Positions 43,882 to 51,631 of a stretch of 64,000 bases of DNA are shown here, one piece after another (position 1 is the first letter of the stretch; the number at the start of each line of letters is the position of its first letter). The position numbers and the translations under genes were made by a program. The notes beneath the pieces are model-generated. The model had not been told where the DNA came from. It did no database searches and worked only from the letters and a program-made list of their open reading frames with translations. Source of the DNA: Oceanicoccus sp. (lineage in GTDB: Bacteria; Pseudomonadota; Gammaproteobacteria; Pseudomonadales; Dasaniaceae); NCBI RefSeq assembly GCF_029238675.1, contig NZ_JAQWFR010000028.1, forward strand, positions 62,001-126,000, given 5' to 3'.

Positions 43882-45564
43882 ATGAACCCCTTTGATCATC
43901 GCAAATACCAAGCCTTCCCCCCTATTCAATTACCCAACCGCCGCTGGCCCAGCCAGCAAATCCAACAGGCCCCGCGCTGGTGCAGTGTGGACCTAAGGGA
44001 TGGCAATCAGGCGCTGATCGAGCCAATGAACCCCACCCAGAAAATGGCGCTATTTAAACTGTTGGTTGAAGTGGGCTTCAAGGAGATTGAAGTGGGATTT
44101 CCCGCCGCCTCCCAGACCGACTTCGATTTTGTGCGCCAGATTATTGAGCAGGACCTGATTCCTGAAGATGTCACCATCCAGGTGTTAACACAGGCACGGC
44201 AAGAACTGATTCAACGCAGTTTCGAAGCCTTAAAGGGCGCTCGGCAAGCCATTATGCACCTGTATAACTCCACCTCCACGGTGCAACGGGAACAGGTATT
44301 CGCCAAAAGCAAAGATGAAATCAAGGCGATTGCCGTGCAAGGTGCCCGATGGGTGCAGCAGTACGCTGATCAGCAAACAGAAACCGACTGGACTTTCGAA
44401 TACTCCCCGGAGAGTTTTACCGGAACCGAGCTGGAGTATGCTGTTGAGGTCTGTGATGCGGTTAATCAGGTATGGCGGCCTACCCGGGAAAAACCGGTGA
44501 TTATTAACCTGCCCGCCACCGTAGAAGTGGCTACCCCTAATGTCTACGCCGATCAAATTGAGTGGATGGGCGACCATATTCAATATCGGGATGCCGTTAT
44601 TATCAGCTTGCACACCCATAATGACCGAGGTTGCGGTGTGGCCGCTGCCGAGCTGGGTGTTATGGCTGGCGCCGACCGTGTTGAAGGGACTTTATTAGGC
44701 AATGGCGAGCGCACAGGCAATATGGATATCGTCACCATGGCAATGAACCTTTACAGCCAGGGCATTGACCCTGCATTGGATTTATCCAATATGGATAAGA
44801 TTATCCAGACAGTGACCGAGTGTACCCAACTACCTGTTCATCCCCGCCATCCTTATGCCGGTGAACTGGTGTTCACCGCCTTTTCCGGCAGTCATCAGGA
44901 TGCGATTAAAAAGTGTTTGCAACGTTACACGCCAAATGACTGCTGGCAGGTGGCCTATTTGCCAATAGACCCTGCGGATCTGGGTCGCAGTTACCAGGAA
45001 GTTATTCGTATCAATAGTCAGTCAGGCAAAGGCGGTATCGCCTATATTCTGGAACAGGACTACGGCCTGCAAATGCCTCGCTGGCTTCAGGTGGATTTTA
45101 GCCAGCATGTGCAGCACTATGCCGAGACCGAGTCAGCGGAAGTCTCCCCTGCTACTATCTATAGTATTTTTGAGCAAAGCTATATTGAGCGCAAAGAACC
45201 AGTGCAATTGGCAGGCTACCAAATTAGCCGCCAGCAGGAGCAGGATCAGTTAAGCGCCACACTTCATATTAACGACCAGGCCACCTTAATTAGCGGCAAC
45301 GGCCAGGGCGTACTGGATGCCTTTACCAGCGCTTTAAACCATCAACTGGGTCATAACATGGTGCTGGTAGATTATTCTGAGCACACGTTGGGTGACAATG
45401 AACGCTCCGAAGCGATTGCCTATATTCAATTAAATATCAATAACCAGCGTTACTGCGGTGTCGGTAAAAGCAAGGACATTATAGAAGCCAGCCTGCAAGC
45501 AGTGTTAAGTGCGGTGAATAGCTCAATGCCTGCACTCGAAGCAAGAAATGTCGTTCCCGCGTAG
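43882..45564 (+). CDS. leuA: 2-isopropylmalate synthase (long form)
   Basis: Condenses acetyl-CoA with 2-ketoisovalerate in leucine biosynthesis. ATG 43882 starts a 560-residue protein (MNPFDHRKYQAFPPIQLPNR) as in pseudomonad LeuA. DLRDGNQALIEPM carries the metal-binding Asp, SLHTHNDRGCGVAAAELG the HxH, and GNGERTGNMDIVTMAMNL follows. The C-terminal regulatory domain (about residues 430-555) gives leucine feedback. AGGA lies eight bases upstream. The last codons (Val Val Pro Ala stop, 45550-45564) are supplied by the adjoining 103-bp repeat element. Confidence 0.96.
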   Translation: MNPFDHRKYQAFPPIQLPNRRWPSQQIQQAPRWCSVDLRDGNQALIEPMNPTQKMALFKLLVEVGFKEIEVGFPAASQTDFDFVRQIIEQDLIPEDVTIQVLTQARQELIQRSFEALKGARQAIMHLYNSTSTVQREQVFAKSKDEIKAIAVQGARWVQQYADQQTETDWTFEYSPESFTGTELEYAVEVCDAVNQVWRPTREKPVIINLPATVEVATPNVYADQIEWMGDHIQYRDAVIISLHTHNDRGCGVAAAELGVMAGADRVEGTLLGNGERTGNMDIVTMAMNLYSQGIDPALDLSNMDKIIQTVTECTQLPVHPRHPYAGELVFTAFSGSHQDAIKKCLQRYTPNDCWQVAYLPIDPADLGRSYQEVIRINSQSGKGGIAYILEQDYGLQMPRWLQVDFSQHVQHYAETESAEVSPATIYSIFEQSYIERKEPVQLAGYQISRQQEQDQLSATLHINDQATLISGNGQGVLDAFTSALNHQLGHNMVLVDYSEHTLGDNERSEAIAYIQLNINNQRYCGVGKSKDIIEASLQAVLSAVNSSMPALEARNVVPA

Positions 45565-45651
45565 GCGGGAACCCAGTGCTGTAGATTTCCGCTCTAGCGG
45601 AAATAACAGCATAAGCATGCAGGCTGGATTCCCGCCTTCGCGGGAATGACG
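45550..45651. repeat. Palindromic repeat element, copy 4 (full), overlapping the end of leuA
   Basis: Full element in plus orientation: GTCGTTCCCGCG start, central hairpin TTTCCGCTCTAGCGGAAA, and CTGGATTCCCGCCTTCGCGG at the right. Its first 15 bases are the last four codons and the stop (TAG) of leuA. It separates the convergent leuA and folD genes. Confidence 0.92.
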
Positions 45652-45659
45652 GGAGTTAG

Positions 45660-46505
45660 TTAACCCAGCGACTTCTCACCAGAAGCTACCGATTGGAAAA
45701 TCAGGGTATTAATAGTCATTGGACCAACACCACCGGGCACCGGGGTATATGCTGCACAGCGGTCAATGACGCCAGCCAATTCAATATCACCGACACCACC
45801 GGGGTGATAGCCAGCATCAACCACTACCGCACCATCTTTAATCCACTCACTTTTAATAAACTCGGGACGTCCTACTGCACCGACAATAATATCGGCCTGT
45901 TTAATCAGGTCTGGCAGGTTTTGGGTGCGAGAGTGACAGGTCGTCACAGTAGCATTGGCTTCCAGCAGCATGGCTGACATAGGCTTACCTAAAATCGGGC
46001 TGCGACCAACAACCACGGCATGCTTGCCTTCAATCTCAATCTTATAGTGCTCAAGAATTCGCATAATCCCTTTAGGGGTGGCACAGCCATAAGCTTCTTC
46101 GCCCATCGCCATACGGCCGTAACCGAGGCAGGTCACGCCATCCACATCTTTCTCTAAAGCAATAGCATCAAAACAAGCACGCTCATCAATTTGCCCAGGC
46201 ACAGGGTGCTGTAACAAAATGCCGTGAACGTCAGGGTTTTTATTCAGCTCATTGATTTTGGCCAACAATTGCTCAGTGGTAGTTTCTTCACCCAACTCTA
46301 CCGCCATAGACTCCATACCAATACGGCGGCAAGCATTGCCTTTCATCTTAACGTAAGTTGCCGAAGCCGGGTCGGCCCCCACCAAAATCGTCGCCAAAAT
46401 CGGGGTTTTGCCACCGGATTTTTCCTTCAGGCCAGCCACCCGCTCACTGAGTTGTTGTTCCCATTGTGTCGCCAACGCCTTACCGTCTAGTACCAGTGCA
46501 GACAT
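45660..46505 (-). CDS. folD: Bifunctional methylenetetrahydrofolate dehydrogenase/cyclohydrolase FolD
   Basis: Interconverts one-carbon folates in the cytoplasm. 281 residues: the [14 protein letters not shown] segment with its catalytic lysine, [20 protein letters not shown], then [20 protein letters not shown] (NADP-binding), and [13 protein letters not shown]. Length and motifs are normal. The gene ends nine bases from the repeat element shared with leuA and is divergent from the tRNA cluster. Confidence 0.97.
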   Translation of the reverse strand: MSALVLDGKALATQWEQQLSERVAGLKEKSGGKTPILATILVGADPASATYVKMKGNACRRIGMESMAVELGEETTTEQLLAKINELNKNPDVHGILLQHPVPGQIDERACFDAIALEKDVDGVTCLGYGRMAMGEEAYGCATPKGIMRILEHYKIEIEGKHAVVVGRSPILGKPMSAMLLEANATVTTCHSRTQNLPDLIKQADIIVGAVGRPEFIKSEWIKDGAVVVDAGYHPGGVGDIELAGVIDRCAAYTPVPGGVGPMTINTLIFQSVASGEKSLG

Positions 46506-46608
46506 GCTCGCTATACTCCTGATTTCAGTAGAAAAAGATGGCGCATTCTCTCATGCTCACGGCCTGAGTAAAATAGCCTGGTGCCGCTAAATTATGGGTG
46601 ATTTAGCG

Positions 46609-46637
46609 TTGACGAGAGCCTATAGCATGAGTATTAT
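46609..46637 (+). promoter_or_regulatory. Promoter of the tRNA cluster
   Basis: TTGACG (46609-46614) and TATTAT (46632-46637) are 17 bases apart, with a GC-rich GCGCACC just after the -10 as is common in stringently controlled stable-RNA promoters. The first tRNA begins at 46687. Confidence 0.7.
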
Positions 46638-46686
46638 GCGCACCTCGTTTGACGCAGCCTCTTTTGTTGGCTGCACTCAAGCATTT

Positions 46687-46763
46687 CGGGGTATAGCGCA
46701 GTCTGGTAGCGCGCCTGCTTTGGGAGCAGGATGTCGGGAGTTCGAATCTCTCTACCCCGACCA
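46687..46763 (+). tRNA. tRNA-Pro (anticodon TGG)
   Basis: A 77-base cloverleaf with acceptor pairing CGGGGTA/TACCCCG, anticodon stem CCTGC/GCAGG around a loop with TGG, T-loop TTCGAAT and an encoded CCA at 46761-46763. Confidence 0.96.
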
Positions 46764-46821
46764 ATTTCCAATATCAAACCCAGCCTGGCTAACACTGCGG
46801 TTTGATGTGATAAAAGTTTGT

Positions 46822-46898
46822 GGTGGGCGTAGCTCAGTTGGTAGAGCGCCGGATTGTGATTCCGGTGGTCGTGGGTTCAATCCCCATCGTTCACCCCA
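46822..46898 (+). tRNA. tRNA-His (anticodon GTG)
   Basis: 77 bases with the extra G-1 (46822) paired to C73, the hallmark of tRNA-His, anticodon GTG in GGATTGTGATTCC, a TTCAATC T-loop and an encoded CCA ending at 46898. The acceptor stem includes two G-T pairs. Confidence 0.96.
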
Positions 46899-46914
46899 TT
46901 ATTCTTAAAGCTAG

Positions 46915-46950
46915 AAAAAAGGCTTACAGCCAACACTGTAAGCCTTTTTT
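46915..46950 (+). terminator. Rho-independent terminator between tRNA-His and tRNA-Arg
   Basis: GGCTTACAG-CCAACA-CTGTAAGCC is a nine-base-pair stem with TTTTTT after it and AAAAAA before it, so it could act on both strands. It would separate tRNA-Pro/His from tRNA-Arg unless read-through is allowed. Confidence 0.85.
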
Positions 46951-46970
46951 GTTTTAGTATTAAGCTTAAT

Positions 46971-47047
46971 GCGCCCGTAGCTCAGCTGGATAGAGCATCC
47001 GCCTTCTAAGCGGATGGTCACAGGTTCGAATCCTGTCGGGCGCGCCA
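46971..47047 (+). tRNA. tRNA-Arg (anticodon TCT)
   Basis: 77 bases with acceptor pairing GCGCCCG/CGGGCGC, anticodon stem CCGCC around a loop with TCT, TTCGAAT T-loop and an encoded CCA ending at 47047. It reads AGA codons. Confidence 0.96.
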
Positions 47048-47054
47048 TATCCCA

Positions 47055-47085
47055 AAAGCCTCGGCCAATAGGTCGGGGCTTTTTT
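47055..47085 (+). terminator. Rho-independent terminator after tRNA-Arg
   Basis: AAGCCTCGGCC-AATA-GGTCGGGGCTT pairs (with G-U at two positions) and is followed by TTTTTT. It ends the tRNA-Arg transcript ahead of the MATE gene. Confidence 0.8.
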
Positions 47086-47125
47086 ATAGGGCTCCTGCGC
47101 AGGGACGAAAAAGTGTTTAGAATAA

Positions 47126-47149
47126 GCAGACCCGTTGATCAGGGTCTGC
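47126..47149 (+). promoter_or_regulatory. Hairpin enclosing the MATE gene's apparent TTG start
   Basis: GCAGACCC-GTTGATCA-GGGTCTGC is a perfect eight-base-pair stem with the candidate TTG start codon (47135) in the loop. No T-run follows, so it is not a terminator. If the TTG is used, the hairpin would sequester the start. The true start may lie elsewhere. Confidence 0.4.
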
Positions 47150-48568
47150 CCATCGTCAGCAAAACACACACAGCAGGTAATCACTATCGCTACTAGCAAT
47201 CAGACCGATGCGCTGCACGGTCCTATTTTACCCACCTTTTTCCGCTATCTGTTGCCCTCGTTGGTTGGTCTGCTGGCAATGACTTCAGCCACACTGATTG
47301 ACGGTGTGTTTATTGGCAACTTTGTGGGTGTTGAAGCGCTTGCCGCGGTAAATCTGTTAATACCCATTATGTCGATTCTGTTTGGGGTCGGCCTTATGTT
47401 GGCTACCGGCGGCTCTGTGCGCGGTGGCAAATATCTGGGTGAAGACAATCTATCCGCCGCTTCGGCAATTTTTAGTAAAACCTTAATCACTGCCTGTATT
47501 TATGGCGTTTCGGTTATGTTATTGGGGCTAGTGTTTGAAGCAAAGCTTTTTAACCTGCTGGGGGCCTCACCGGATTTATTTCCCCTGATGAGTGAATACT
47601 ATCGCATTGTATTACTGTTTTTTGGCGCGCACATGCTCTGTGTTGTTTTGTATTTTTTTATCAAACTGGATGGCCAGCCGGGGTTAACGGCCATGGCACT
47701 GGTAGCCGGGTCGGTATTAAATATTGTGCTTGATTACTGGTTTATTGTGGTTGAGGGCTGGGGTCTATATGGGGCCGCACTGGCCACGGGGTTATCACAA
47801 CTTATTTCGCTGGTGATTTACCTGAGTTATTTTTTTACTAAAAAACGTAACTTACGATTTAGTTTGAGACAGCCTCATTGGGGCGAAATTATCCATGCTG
47901 CCTATAATGGCTTGTCTGAATTTATTAATAATATTTCAGCGGGTATTATTGCCGCAATTTTTAATTGGATGCTAATTCAAAGAGCCGGTGTGGATGGTGT
48001 AGCGGCAATTACCGTAGTGAATTATTTGCTGATGATTGGCTATATGGTGTTTTTTGCCATCGGTGATACCTGCCAGGTTATGCTAAGCCAAAACTTTGGA
48101 GCGAATAACCCACGGCGGATGAATAAATTTTTAAGGCTGGCGGGCTGGCTTGTTTTTACAGTTAGTTTTTCCTGTATTACGGTATTGCTGACTCAGAATA
48201 AAACCTTGATCTTAATGTTTGTCGATAATAATAATTCCGACAAGACTATTGCCCTGGCACAGGTTTTTGTCACCTATTTATGGCCTGCGTTTATTTTTGT
48301 GGGTATTAATATTTTATTGTCCTGCTATTTAACGGCGGTTCACTTACCCTTTCAGTCTGGGGTAGTGGCACTGTGTCGCAGCCTGGTGTTACCGGCGGTA
48401 TTGCTTATCGTTTTTTATCCGTTGGTAGAGGATTATCGTTTTATCCTGGCGCTACCCAGCGCTGAAGCCCTCACCTTTGGGCTGGCGCTTTGGTATTTTA
48501 TCCGTCACCGGCCGAAAAAGATGACTGCCGCCCAGGACAAACGAACCTCGGCTCCTCAGCGGCTGTGA
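47135..48568 (+). CDS. MATE-family efflux transporter
   Basis: A 12-helix transporter of 477 residues that exports organic compounds using an ion gradient. FRYLLPSLVGLLAMTSATLI with DGVFIGNFVGVEALAAVNLL opens the first repeat, FGVGLMLATGGSVR and QPGLTAMALVAGSVLNIVLD follow, and a second repeat runs from LSEFINNISAGIIAAIFNWM. The start is uncertain: TTG 47135 is the only common start codon in the frame ahead of the first helix. Substrate is unknown. Confidence 0.85.
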   Translation: MIRVCPSSAKHTQQVITIATSNQTDALHGPILPTFFRYLLPSLVGLLAMTSATLIDGVFIGNFVGVEALAAVNLLIPIMSILFGVGLMLATGGSVRGGKYLGEDNLSAASAIFSKTLITACIYGVSVMLLGLVFEAKLFNLLGASPDLFPLMSEYYRIVLLFFGAHMLCVVLYFFIKLDGQPGLTAMALVAGSVLNIVLDYWFIVVEGWGLYGAALATGLSQLISLVIYLSYFFTKKRNLRFSLRQPHWGEIIHAAYNGLSEFINNISAGIIAAIFNWMLIQRAGVDGVAAITVVNYLLMIGYMVFFAIGDTCQVMLSQNFGANNPRRMNKFLRLAGWLVFTVSFSCITVLLTQNKTLILMFVDNNNSDKTIALAQVFVTYLWPAFIFVGINILLSCYLTAVHLPFQSGVVALCRSLVLPAVLLIVFYPLVEDYRFILALPSAEALTFGLALWYFIRHRPKKMTAAQDKRTSAPQRL

Positions 48569-48680
48569 CGCCCACCAAAAAACTTGTATATAAAAGCCCT
48601 CTATGGCCTAATTATGCCGCAAATTTTACTGAGCCAATGGATACATTCTGGCCCATTCCGACCATTCCCAGGAAATCAAT

Positions 48681-49862
48681 ATGTCGAAAGATTCTGTAGT
48701 TATTGTAAGTGGCGCCCGTACACCTGTGGGCGGTTTAAATGGCAGCTTAAGTGACGCCACTGCCGTGGATTTAGCTAGCACCGCCATCCGTGCTGCGGTT
48801 GAACGCTCTGGCGTTGCCGGTGAAGATATTGAACAAGTCGTGATGGGCTGTGTACTGCAAGCCGGCGTTAAGCAAAGTCCCGCTCGGCAAGCCTTGATTT
48901 ATGCAGGGCTACCCCAAGCTACCGGTGCTGCTACCGTTAACAAAGTCTGCGGTTCCGGCATGCAGGCCACTATTCATGTCCACGATATGATTAAAGCGGG
49001 CACGGCTAAAATCGCCCTGGCTGGCGGTATGGAAAGCATGAGCAACGCACCCCATCTTCTACCGGGTGCCCGCAGCGGTATCGGTACCGGTGATAAAACT
49101 ATCTACGATCATATGTTCCTCGACGGCTTATCAGATGCTTATACCGGCGATGCGATGGGCGCGTTCGCCCAGAAAACCGCCGACGATAACAATATCACCC
49201 GTGAGGCCATGGATGAGTTTGCGATTGAGTCACTGACCCGCGCCCAAAAAGCGATTGACGATGGTTCATTAAAAGAAGAAATAGTGCCTGTCACCGTCAA
49301 AACCCGCCGAAGCGAAACGGTGGTTGAAGACGACGAGCAGCCAGGCAAAGCGAGGCTCGATAAAATCCCCAGCCTGCGTCCCGCTTTCGCTAAAGACGGT
49401 ACTATTACTGCTGCTAACGCCAGTTCTATCTCTGATGGTGCTTCAGCATTAGTGTTAATGCTAGAGTCAGAAGCCAATGCTCGTGGCTTAAAACCACTTG
49501 CACGTATTGTTGCTCACTCCAGTAATTCTCATGAGCCTGAGCTATTTACTACGGCGCCTATCGGTTCTATTAAAAAAGTACTGGCCAAAGCTGGCTGGGA
49601 AAAAGACGATGTGGACTTATGGGAAATCAATGAAGCCTTTGCCATGGTCACCATGCTGGCAATACAGGGCCTGGGGCTTGATCACGCCAAAGTGAATGTT
49701 CATGGCGGCGCCTGTGCCCAGGGTCACCCGATTGGTTCTACCGGTTCCAGAGTTATTGTTACCTTAATGCATGCCCTGCATAAATATGGCAAGAAGAAAG
49801 GGGTTGCCTCCCTGTGTATTGGTGGCGGTGAAGCTCTGTCTGTTGCTATTGAAGTTATTTAA
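48681..49862 (+). CDS. Acetyl-CoA acetyltransferase (thiolase)
   Basis: A biosynthetic-type thiolase of 393 residues, probably condensing two acetyl-CoA or cleaving acetoacetyl-CoA. The nucleophile cysteine is in NKVCGSGMQATIHVHDM, WEINEAFAMV holds the conserved NEAFA, GACAQGHPIGSTGSR the catalytic His, and CIGGGEALSVAI the final Cys. No 3-ketoacyl reductase or PHA synthase genes are adjacent. It is tentatively AtoB/PhaA-like. The stop is eight bases from the repeat element. Confidence 0.93.
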   Translation: MSKDSVVIVSGARTPVGGLNGSLSDATAVDLASTAIRAAVERSGVAGEDIEQVVMGCVLQAGVKQSPARQALIYAGLPQATGAATVNKVCGSGMQATIHVHDMIKAGTAKIALAGGMESMSNAPHLLPGARSGIGTGDKTIYDHMFLDGLSDAYTGDAMGAFAQKTADDNNITREAMDEFAIESLTRAQKAIDDGSLKEEIVPVTVKTRRSETVVEDDEQPGKARLDKIPSLRPAFAKDGTITAANASSISDGASALVLMLESEANARGLKPLARIVAHSSNSHEPELFTTAPIGSIKKVLAKAGWEKDDVDLWEINEAFAMVTMLAIQGLGLDHAKVNVHGGACAQGHPIGSTGSRVIVTLMHALHKYGKKKGVASLCIGGGEALSVAIEVI

Positions 49863-49869
49863 GCTCCCT

Positions 49870-49972
49870 CGTCATTCCCGCGCAGGCGGGAATCCAGCCT
49901 GCATGCTTATGCTGTTATTTCCGCCAAGGCGGAAATCTACAGTTCTGGACCCCCGCCTGCGTGGGGATGACG
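49870..49972. repeat. Palindromic repeat element, copy 5 (full, inverted orientation)
   Basis: The element runs in the opposite orientation to the other full copies: CGTCATTCCCGCG.AGGCGGG, then CCAGCCTGCATGCTTATGCT and the central TTTCCGCC-AA-GGCGGAAA, ending with CCGCCTGCGTGGGGATGACG. On the minus strand, its last 36 bases encode the last 11 residues and the stop of the alpha/beta hydrolase gene. It separates the convergent thiolase and hydrolase genes. Confidence 0.92.
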
Positions 49973-50749
49973 TGTTTTGTTCAACAAAAACTGTTTAACC
50001 ACATTATTAAACGCCACTGGCTTTTCAGCATGCAGCCAATGACCGGCATTCTGGATAACTTTTAGTTGCGCCTGTGGAAACAGACTTTCAATGGCTTCCC
50101 TGTGGTTGCTTTGGATATAAGCCGACAGCTCACCCTTAATAAACAACGTAGGTCCGTTAAAGGGTTTATCCGATGTTAATGCTTGACGGATATCGTCATA
50201 ACACCGCTCAATAGCCGCCGTATTCAAACGCCAATCAAACTGCCCCGCCTCGTTTTTATACAAACTCTTTAATAGAAATAAGCGTACACCATCTTCTTCG
50301 ATATGCTGCTGTAAGATATGTTCAGCATCTTGCCGGGAAGCAAGTCTGTGCAGGTCAATCGCATTGATACCCGCAAATACCTCATTATGATTGCCGTCAT
50401 AATAGACAGGAGCAATATCCGCCACTACCAGGCTTGCTACTCGCCCAGGAGCCATTAAAGCCACTTGCATAGCGACCTTGCCACCGAGGGAATGACCTAA
50501 CAGATGGACTTGACCAAGTCCCTTCTTGCCCATAAAAGCCAGCACATCGGCAGCCATGTCTTCGAAGCGCATGGAATCAGCCCAAAAAGAGCGGCCGTGG
50601 TTACGAAGGTCCAGCTGATAGACCGTAAAGTACTCCGATAAAGGCCTGGCAATACTGGCTAAATTATCGCCCATGCCAAACAGGCCATGGAGCAGGATTA
50701 ACGGCTCGCCCTCACCGCTAAGCTTATGGTGTAAAACAGTGTCTGGCAT
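49937..50749 (-). CDS. Alpha/beta hydrolase (YbfF/BioH-like esterase)
   Basis: A 270-residue serine hydrolase. LILLHGLFGMGDNLASIARP carries the oxyanion loop, LLGHSLGGKVAMQ the nucleophile serine, VVADIAPV an acidic-residue region, and NAGHWLHAEKPVAF the catalytic histidine. The C-terminal 11 residues RHPHAGGGPEL and the stop codon are coded by the repeat element that starts at 49972, so the original end was probably soon after QFLLNK. This tail is not expected in family members. Substrate is unknown. Confidence 0.88.
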   Translation of the reverse strand: MPDTVLHHKLSGEGEPLILLHGLFGMGDNLASIARPLSEYFTVYQLDLRNHGRSFWADSMRFEDMAADVLAFMGKKGLGQVHLLGHSLGGKVAMQVALMAPGRVASLVVADIAPVYYDGNHNEVFAGINAIDLHRLASRQDAEHILQQHIEEDGVRLFLLKSLYKNEAGQFDWRLNTAAIERCYDDIRQALTSDKPFNGPTLFIKGELSAYIQSNHREAIESLFPQAQLKVIQNAGHWLHAEKPVAFNNVVKQFLLNKTRHPHAGGGPEL

Positions 50750-50774
50750 AGTATTCCCACTGGGTTATGAGTAG

Positions 50775-50789
50775 TAGAAGCGGCTTCTA
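50775..50789. promoter_or_regulatory. Inverted repeat in the hydrolase/lipoprotein divergent gap
   Basis: TAGAAG-CGG-CTTCTA is a perfect six-base-arm palindrome placed between the two divergently transcribed genes. It could be an operator; no regulator is suggested by the sequence. Confidence 0.35.
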
Positions 50790-50843
50790 TTCCGACACAG
50801 TGATTGGTAGAATCCAGCATCACTACTTTATAGGAATAAATCT

Positions 50844-51626
50844 GTGCGTATTATACTGCTTGCTGCTCTGGCTCTCACTCTCTCTTTTGTAGTTTCTTGC
50901 AGTAGCTCCGGTGGTTACAATCCCACCGTCTTTGAGTATCGTTACAATCAGGAAAAAATAGCTGCCAAACCGATCAAAAAAGTCATTTTGGCACCGGTCA
51001 GCATGGGAATACCTGCCCCATCTTACTTGCGCAAGCGCGAAGGCAAAGTTAAGGCCATGGTGAGAGACTATCTTGAAAGTAATGGTTACGAAATTCTACC
51101 CAACTACCATTTTGAAAACGCCTGGAAAAAAGCCAGCCGAACCTACGGCACCGTTTACGATCCCAGCACCGGCAAAATAGATATGAATGCCTGGCGCGGC
51201 GCCATGATTACCACCGGCGAATTACTGCGTGAGCAAACCGAGGCCGATGCGATTATTTTTGCCGACTTGTTTGAACATGAAGTACAGCACAGCAATAGCA
51301 TGAAACACTATGCCCGCTGGTATGGTGTAACCCGTAAGCCGGCATTAAAGGGATCAGGTTCTGGAGTGCCATTAGACTTCAATTGGTCACGTAATATTAA
51401 AGCGGCCTCTTTAATGGTCACTATTTACGATATCAATTTAACGCCAGTTTTCTCAAGCCGGGGCGGCATTGATACTTTGTATGCCGTAGACTTAAAACGT
51501 TCTACCCCGGCCTTTGTTCGACGCAAATCACTATTAAAGAGTGAAGGCCATATTGAAGAAGGTATTCAGCTGGCCTTCCATCCCTTTATCATCATGGAAG
51601 ATTACCCCGGGAAAGAAGAGGAATGA
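50844..51626 (+). CDS. Lipoprotein of unknown function
   Basis: GTG start at 50844. The signal MRIILLAALALTLSFVVSC has a lipobox (VVSC, Cys19), so it is a membrane-anchored periplasmic or outer-membrane lipoprotein. The 260-residue body includes KPIKKVILAPVSMGIPAPSY, RDYLESNGYEILPNYHFENA and a closing QLAFHPFIIMEDYPG. I recognise no family; similarity to the GNA1162-type lipoproteins is faint. The gene ends five bases before the malonyl-CoA synthetase gene on the other strand. Confidence 0.7.
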   Translation: MRIILLAALALTLSFVVSCSSSGGYNPTVFEYRYNQEKIAAKPIKKVILAPVSMGIPAPSYLRKREGKVKAMVRDYLESNGYEILPNYHFENAWKKASRTYGTVYDPSTGKIDMNAWRGAMITTGELLREQTEADAIIFADLFEHEVQHSNSMKHYARWYGVTRKPALKGSGSGVPLDFNWSRNIKAASLMVTIYDINLTPVFSSRGGIDTLYAVDLKRSTPAFVRRKSLLKSEGHIEEGIQLAFHPFIIMEDYPGKEEE

Positions 51627-51631
51627 CGGGG

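Noticed and set aside
43697-43885. Leucine-containing open frame ahead of leuA as an attenuator leader
   Set aside because: It has scattered leucines and no run of Leu codons, no clear ribosome-binding site, and no terminator/antiterminator hairpins that I can see.
46594-47199. Open frames covering the tRNA cluster on both strands
   Set aside because: They lie over three clear tRNA genes and terminators and show no coding character.
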